Origin: Clostridia bacterium
Lineage (GTDB): Bacteria > Bacillota > Clostridia > Christensenellales > CAG-138
Length of the DNA: 64,000 nt
Reading direction: 5' to 3'
NCBI GenBank assembly: GCA_017545535.1
Contig: JAFWMS010000020.1
Span: 39,568-103,567 of the forward strand
Positions 61,678-64,000 of the stretch are shown here, one piece after another (the stretch's first letter is position 1; every line of letters starts with the position of its first letter). Both the position numbers and the translations under genes were made by a program. The notes under the pieces were generated by a model. The model ran no database searches. It worked only from the letters and a program-made list of their open reading frames with translations, and was not told the origin of the DNA.

Positions 61678-62465
61678 GCCCGTCGCGCCTCCTCCAGGAC
61701 CCCGGCACCTTCGCCCCAGGGGCTGTCCAGCCGCATCCGCACCCGATCCGCCACCATATGGATGAAGGCGGAGTTGGAGGGCGTGTCCCGATGGGCCTCC
61801 ACGGTATAGCCGAAGAAGGTCTGGATGGTGTTGATGTCCGCCCGCATCCAGGCGCACTCGATGGCGTGGCGCATGGCGTGCTCGGCCATGGACACGGAGG
61901 TGCCGCAGAGCCGGGCCGAGGCGGGATAGATGTCCTTCATGACGGAGAGCCCCGCCGGGTGATCGGCGCAGTTCACCAGCTTGATGGCCTCCCTAAGCAG
62001 GTGATACCCCTGCAGATGGGGCGGCACCCCCAGGCGAAAGAGGGTGTTGGTCACCAGATAATCCACATACCCGTAGTCCGGCCCCTCCAATCGAGGCTCG
62101 CCCCGGGTCAGGGCATAGAGCTGCTCCGCCGTCTGCTGCGCGTCCAGGGGCTTCAAAAAGCAGTAGGCGATCTGCTGGCCCATGCGCTCCAATACGGTGG
62201 GCGACGCCTTTTCCGTCATGACGAAAAGCTGGGGCCGACGCAGCAGCGGCAAGGATGACACCGCCTCCACGATCTCCAGACCATCGATGCCCGGCAGTTC
62301 CAAGTCGATGAGCAGCACGTCCGTCCGCTCCTCCATATACCGTTCCAAAAGCTCTCTCCCGTCCCGCAGCACCGGCAGGACCCTGAACTGCTTTTTCCGG
62401 ACCAGGGCGGTATACAGCGCCTCCGCCTCCATTCGATCCGCACTGACGATACGAAGTGTCTTCAT
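61674..62465 (-). CDS. spo0A: Sporulation transcription factor Spo0A
   Basis: A 263-residue master regulator of sporulation. The receiver (1-115) keeps D10, the phospho-acceptor D54 in VLLIDLELPGIDGLE and K105 in CFLKP, though the usual DD pair at the start is AD. The Spo0A_C domain contains GYHLLREAIKLV, SVMKDIYPASARLCGTS and AEHAMRHAIECAW, then FFGYTVEAHRDTPSNSAFIHMVADRVR. In the recognition helix the Bacillus VERAIRH reads AEHAMRH. I chose the ATG at 62465 (GAGGGAAGG upstream). It lies downstream of spoIVB, as in Bacillus and Clostridia. Confidence 0.9.
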   Translation of the reverse strand: MKTLRIVSADRMEAEALYTALVRKKQFRVLPVLRDGRELLERYMEERTDVLLIDLELPGIDGLEIVEAVSSLPLLRRPQLFVMTEKASPTVLERMGQQIAYCFLKPLDAQQTAEQLYALTRGEPRLEGPDYGYVDYLVTNTLFRLGVPPHLQGYHLLREAIKLVNCADHPAGLSVMKDIYPASARLCGTSVSMAEHAMRHAIECAWMRADINTIQTFFGYTVEAHRDTPSNSAFIHMVADRVRMRLDSPWGEGAGVLEEARRA

Positions 62466-62564
62466 GTGCCTTCCCTCTTTCTGATTTGTATAAAAAAGTG
62501 AATATGATTTGGGATCGGTTTTCCCCGTCCATTGGGAATAATACACGGATTTCCTGCATTTTTC

Positions 62565-62593
62565 AATATACAGAAAGGGCGAAAATACCGCAA
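62565..62593 (-). promoter_or_regulatory. Possible promoter of spo0A
   Basis: Minus strand TTGCGG (62593-62588), 17-nt spacer, TATATT (62570-62565). The leader would be about 95 nt. The 200-bp spoIVB-spo0A gap is AT-rich; no convincing 0A box was found. Confidence 0.45.
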
Positions 62594-62665
62594 TTTCCAT
62601 GAATAATCTGTGAATATTGCATGATTTCGCCTTTTTTGTCCTATTTTCGAGAAATATGACTCGGA

Positions 62666-63844
62666 TCAGAACAGCTTATCGAGCATCCACTGGGCGTAGA
62701 TGCAGTAGCCCCGCTTCGGCTCGTTGACGAACACGTGGGTCACCACGCCGATGAGCCGGCCGTCCTGAAGGACGGGGCTGCCGCTCATGCCGGGGACGAT
62801 GCCGCCGGTGAGGGACAAAAGCGCCCCATCGCTCACCTCGATCATCATGCCCTGGATACCGGGGGCGCTCTGGACCTTCAGCCGGATGATCCGGCAATCG
62901 TAGCCTCGCCAGACCCCGTCGGCGGCGCAGTAGAGGGTTGCGTCCCCCGTGTGGGCCTGGCTGGCCGCGGCCACGGGCACCGCCGGTCCCCACAGATCCT
63001 CCGGGCCGTGATAGGGGCCCGCCACGCCGTAGTCCCCGTTGGTGTCGATGGTGCCCACCCCGTCCTCCGCCCGGGTGGAGAAGACGCCCGCCAGCTCCCC
63101 CACCCGGCCGGAAGCGCCGGGGACCGCGGCGGTGACGGAGGCCGGGGCGATGAAGCCACCGCCGGTGAGCAGGTTGACGCCGGTGTCCACGTCCGTGACC
63201 CCGTGGCCCAGGGCGCAGAACCTGTTCCCCCGCAAAAAGGACAGGGTGCCGATGCCGGAGGTGCTCTCCCGGACCCAGGCCCCCAGCTTGTACTGGCCCG
63301 TGTCCCGCTCCCGGGCCGGGCGCAAAGGCAGGGTCAGCCGGCTCGTCCCTCGCTGGATCGTCAGCTCCACCTGCTCCCGGTCCTGCAGAAGGGTCAAAAG
63401 GCCCACCGCGCCCGAAACCGCTTGTCCGTCCACCGCCAGCAGGGCGTCCCCCTTTCGCAGCCCGGCGGCGGAAGCGGGGCTCTGAGCGCCCGCCTCCGTC
63501 TCCACGGCGGTGAGGCCCACCACCTGGACCCCCTTCGTATAGAGCACCACCCCCACCGTGGCGCCGCCCAGGCGGACCGTGGGCAGCGGGCCCACCTCCC
63601 GCACCGTTTTGAGGGGCACCAGCCCCAAAAGGGAAAGGACCCGCTCCCCGCCCAACCGAGCGTCGCCGCTTTCCCGCACGGGCCGGGCCGCCTCGAAAAT
63701 GAGGGGCGCGGACGCCGCCGTCCCCGGCTCCACCCCCTCGGGCAGGGCCCGCAGGGCCCGCATGCCCGGGGAAAGGTACCAGAAAAACAGCAGAGCGCTG
63801 AGCCCCGCTGCGATGGTTTGCCTTGTTCTTTGCTTCATGGGCAT
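62666..63844 (-). CDS. spoIVB: SpoIVB serine peptidase
   Basis: A 392-residue S55-family peptidase that signals from the forespore to trigger processing of pro-sigma-K. It has an N-terminal membrane helix, a PDZ domain (about 100-165) and the catalytic domain with the His in FCALGHGVTDVDTG and the Ser in GGIVPGMSGSPVLQDG. I chose the ATG at 63844 (TTGGGG upstream); a second ATG six bases on is possible. A sigma-G-like CATTCTA (63850-63844) with TGTATA 19 nt upstream touches the start, so the true start could be the second ATG. SigK is encoded in the same window with its pro-sequence. Confidence 0.93.
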   Translation of the reverse strand: MPMKQRTRQTIAAGLSALLFFWYLSPGMRALRALPEGVEPGTAASAPLIFEAARPVRESGDARLGGERVLSLLGLVPLKTVREVGPLPTVRLGGATVGVVLYTKGVQVVGLTAVETEAGAQSPASAAGLRKGDALLAVDGQAVSGAVGLLTLLQDREQVELTIQRGTSRLTLPLRPARERDTGQYKLGAWVRESTSGIGTLSFLRGNRFCALGHGVTDVDTGVNLLTGGGFIAPASVTAAVPGASGRVGELAGVFSTRAEDGVGTIDTNGDYGVAGPYHGPEDLWGPAVPVAAASQAHTGDATLYCAADGVWRGYDCRIIRLKVQSAPGIQGMMIEVSDGALLSLTGGIVPGMSGSPVLQDGRLIGVVTHVFVNEPKRGYCIYAQWMLDKLF

Positions 63845-63887
63845 AGAATGCCCCAATGGTCTGCCGCCTTATACAGCAGCCTGCGGC

Positions 63888-64000
63888 TCAGGGGCGCTTC
63901 TTTACCTGTTGGATGCCGTTATTGTCGATGGAGGTCTCTCCCGAGAGGAGCAGCTCCGACACGGTGACGAAGCGGAACCCCTTCTGCTGGGCGGTCTCCA
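63888..64000 (-). CDS. C-terminus of a polysaccharide deacetylase-like protein (cut by window edge)
   Basis: The last 37 codons of a minus-strand gene. They end with ETAQQKGFRFVTVSELLLSG followed by ETSIDNNGIQQVKKRP and a stop. A helix ending in GFxFVTVSELL is characteristic of the C-terminal end of NodB-type polysaccharide deacetylases, including the spore-associated PdaB group. Active-site motifs lie outside the window, so the call rests on this tail alone. The gene ends 43 bp before spoIVB on the same strand. Confidence 0.55.
   Translation of the reverse strand, partial: ETAQQKGFRFVTVSELLLSGETSIDNNGIQQVKKRP

Overview
The window reads as part of the chromosome of an endospore-forming, GC-rich Clostridia bacterium. 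The evidence is the spore gene set (spo0A, spoIVB, sigK with its pro-sequence, yabP, yabQ), Firmicutes-type housekeeping genes (ribonuclease J, ylxM-ffh, scpA-scpB, TrmFO, MltG, YlbF, DivIC) and RibU behind an FMN riboswitch. Two 60-base samples counted by hand gave 63% G+C inside ffh and 37% inside a small foreign-looking insert beside it. No phage, insertion sequence, CRISPR array, tRNA or rRNA was seen. A lineage below class cannot be fixed from the sequence alone.

Layout. 1-5 kb: a cut HTH regulator, a GltS-type symporter with a MarR regulator, a DUF1858 protein, and a GH13 enzyme followed by a zinc-ribbon membrane protein. 5-8.4 kb: a complete ferrous iron operon (feoA, feoA, feoB, a Cys-rich membrane peptide) with three copies of one 16-bp operator. 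8.4-12.6 kb: an AI-2E-family exporter, then a two-component system with a coupled unknown membrane protein. 12.6-14.7 kb: cysK-cysE behind a Cys-rich leader peptide and an intrinsic terminator, the layout of a translation-coupled attenuator. 14.8-18.9 kb: an unknown lipoprotein-like protein, riboswitch-ribU, a DUF1508 protein and a nitroreductase. 18.9-21.3 kb: rpmG-secE-nusG-rplK-rplA. 21.5-29 kb: PrsW, a GH2 glycosidase, a PPC protein, asparaginase, L31 and a Rho with a long disordered extension. 29-34 kb: yabP-yabQ, divIC, ppx, efp, an M24 peptidase and sigK. 34-50 kb: an HTH-TPR regulator, mltG-ylbF-rnjA, trmFO, topA-dprA-comM, two GT-C membrane glycosyltransferases, yraN and rnhB. 50-58 kb: ylqF, a methyltransferase, rplS, trmD-rimM-khpA-rpsP, ffh, a low-GC cassette, ylxM, and scpB-scpA with an M50 protease. 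58-64 kb: a catalytically degenerate DacF-like protein, deoB, a tandem spo0A pair, spoIVB and the end of a polysaccharide deacetylase.

Cross-window themes. (i) A family of perfect 11-17 bp stem-loops, often paired about 100 bp apart, recurs in at least seven intergenic regions. (ii) At several genes the -10 hexamer ends 6-7 nt before the start codon with no visible ribosome binding site, which predicts leaderless mRNAs. (iii) Three sporulation genes share CATAGGCT 19-23 nt before the start, a sigma-E-like -10.

The observations most worth testing are the cysteine attenuator, the 35-bp-repeat-flanked low-GC cassette between ylxM and ffh, the Spo0A paralogue whose phospho-acceptor Asp appears to be Glu, the triple feo operator and the dispersed stem-loops. 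All motif spacings and pairings were counted by hand; family names come from recognised sequence motifs, not database searches.
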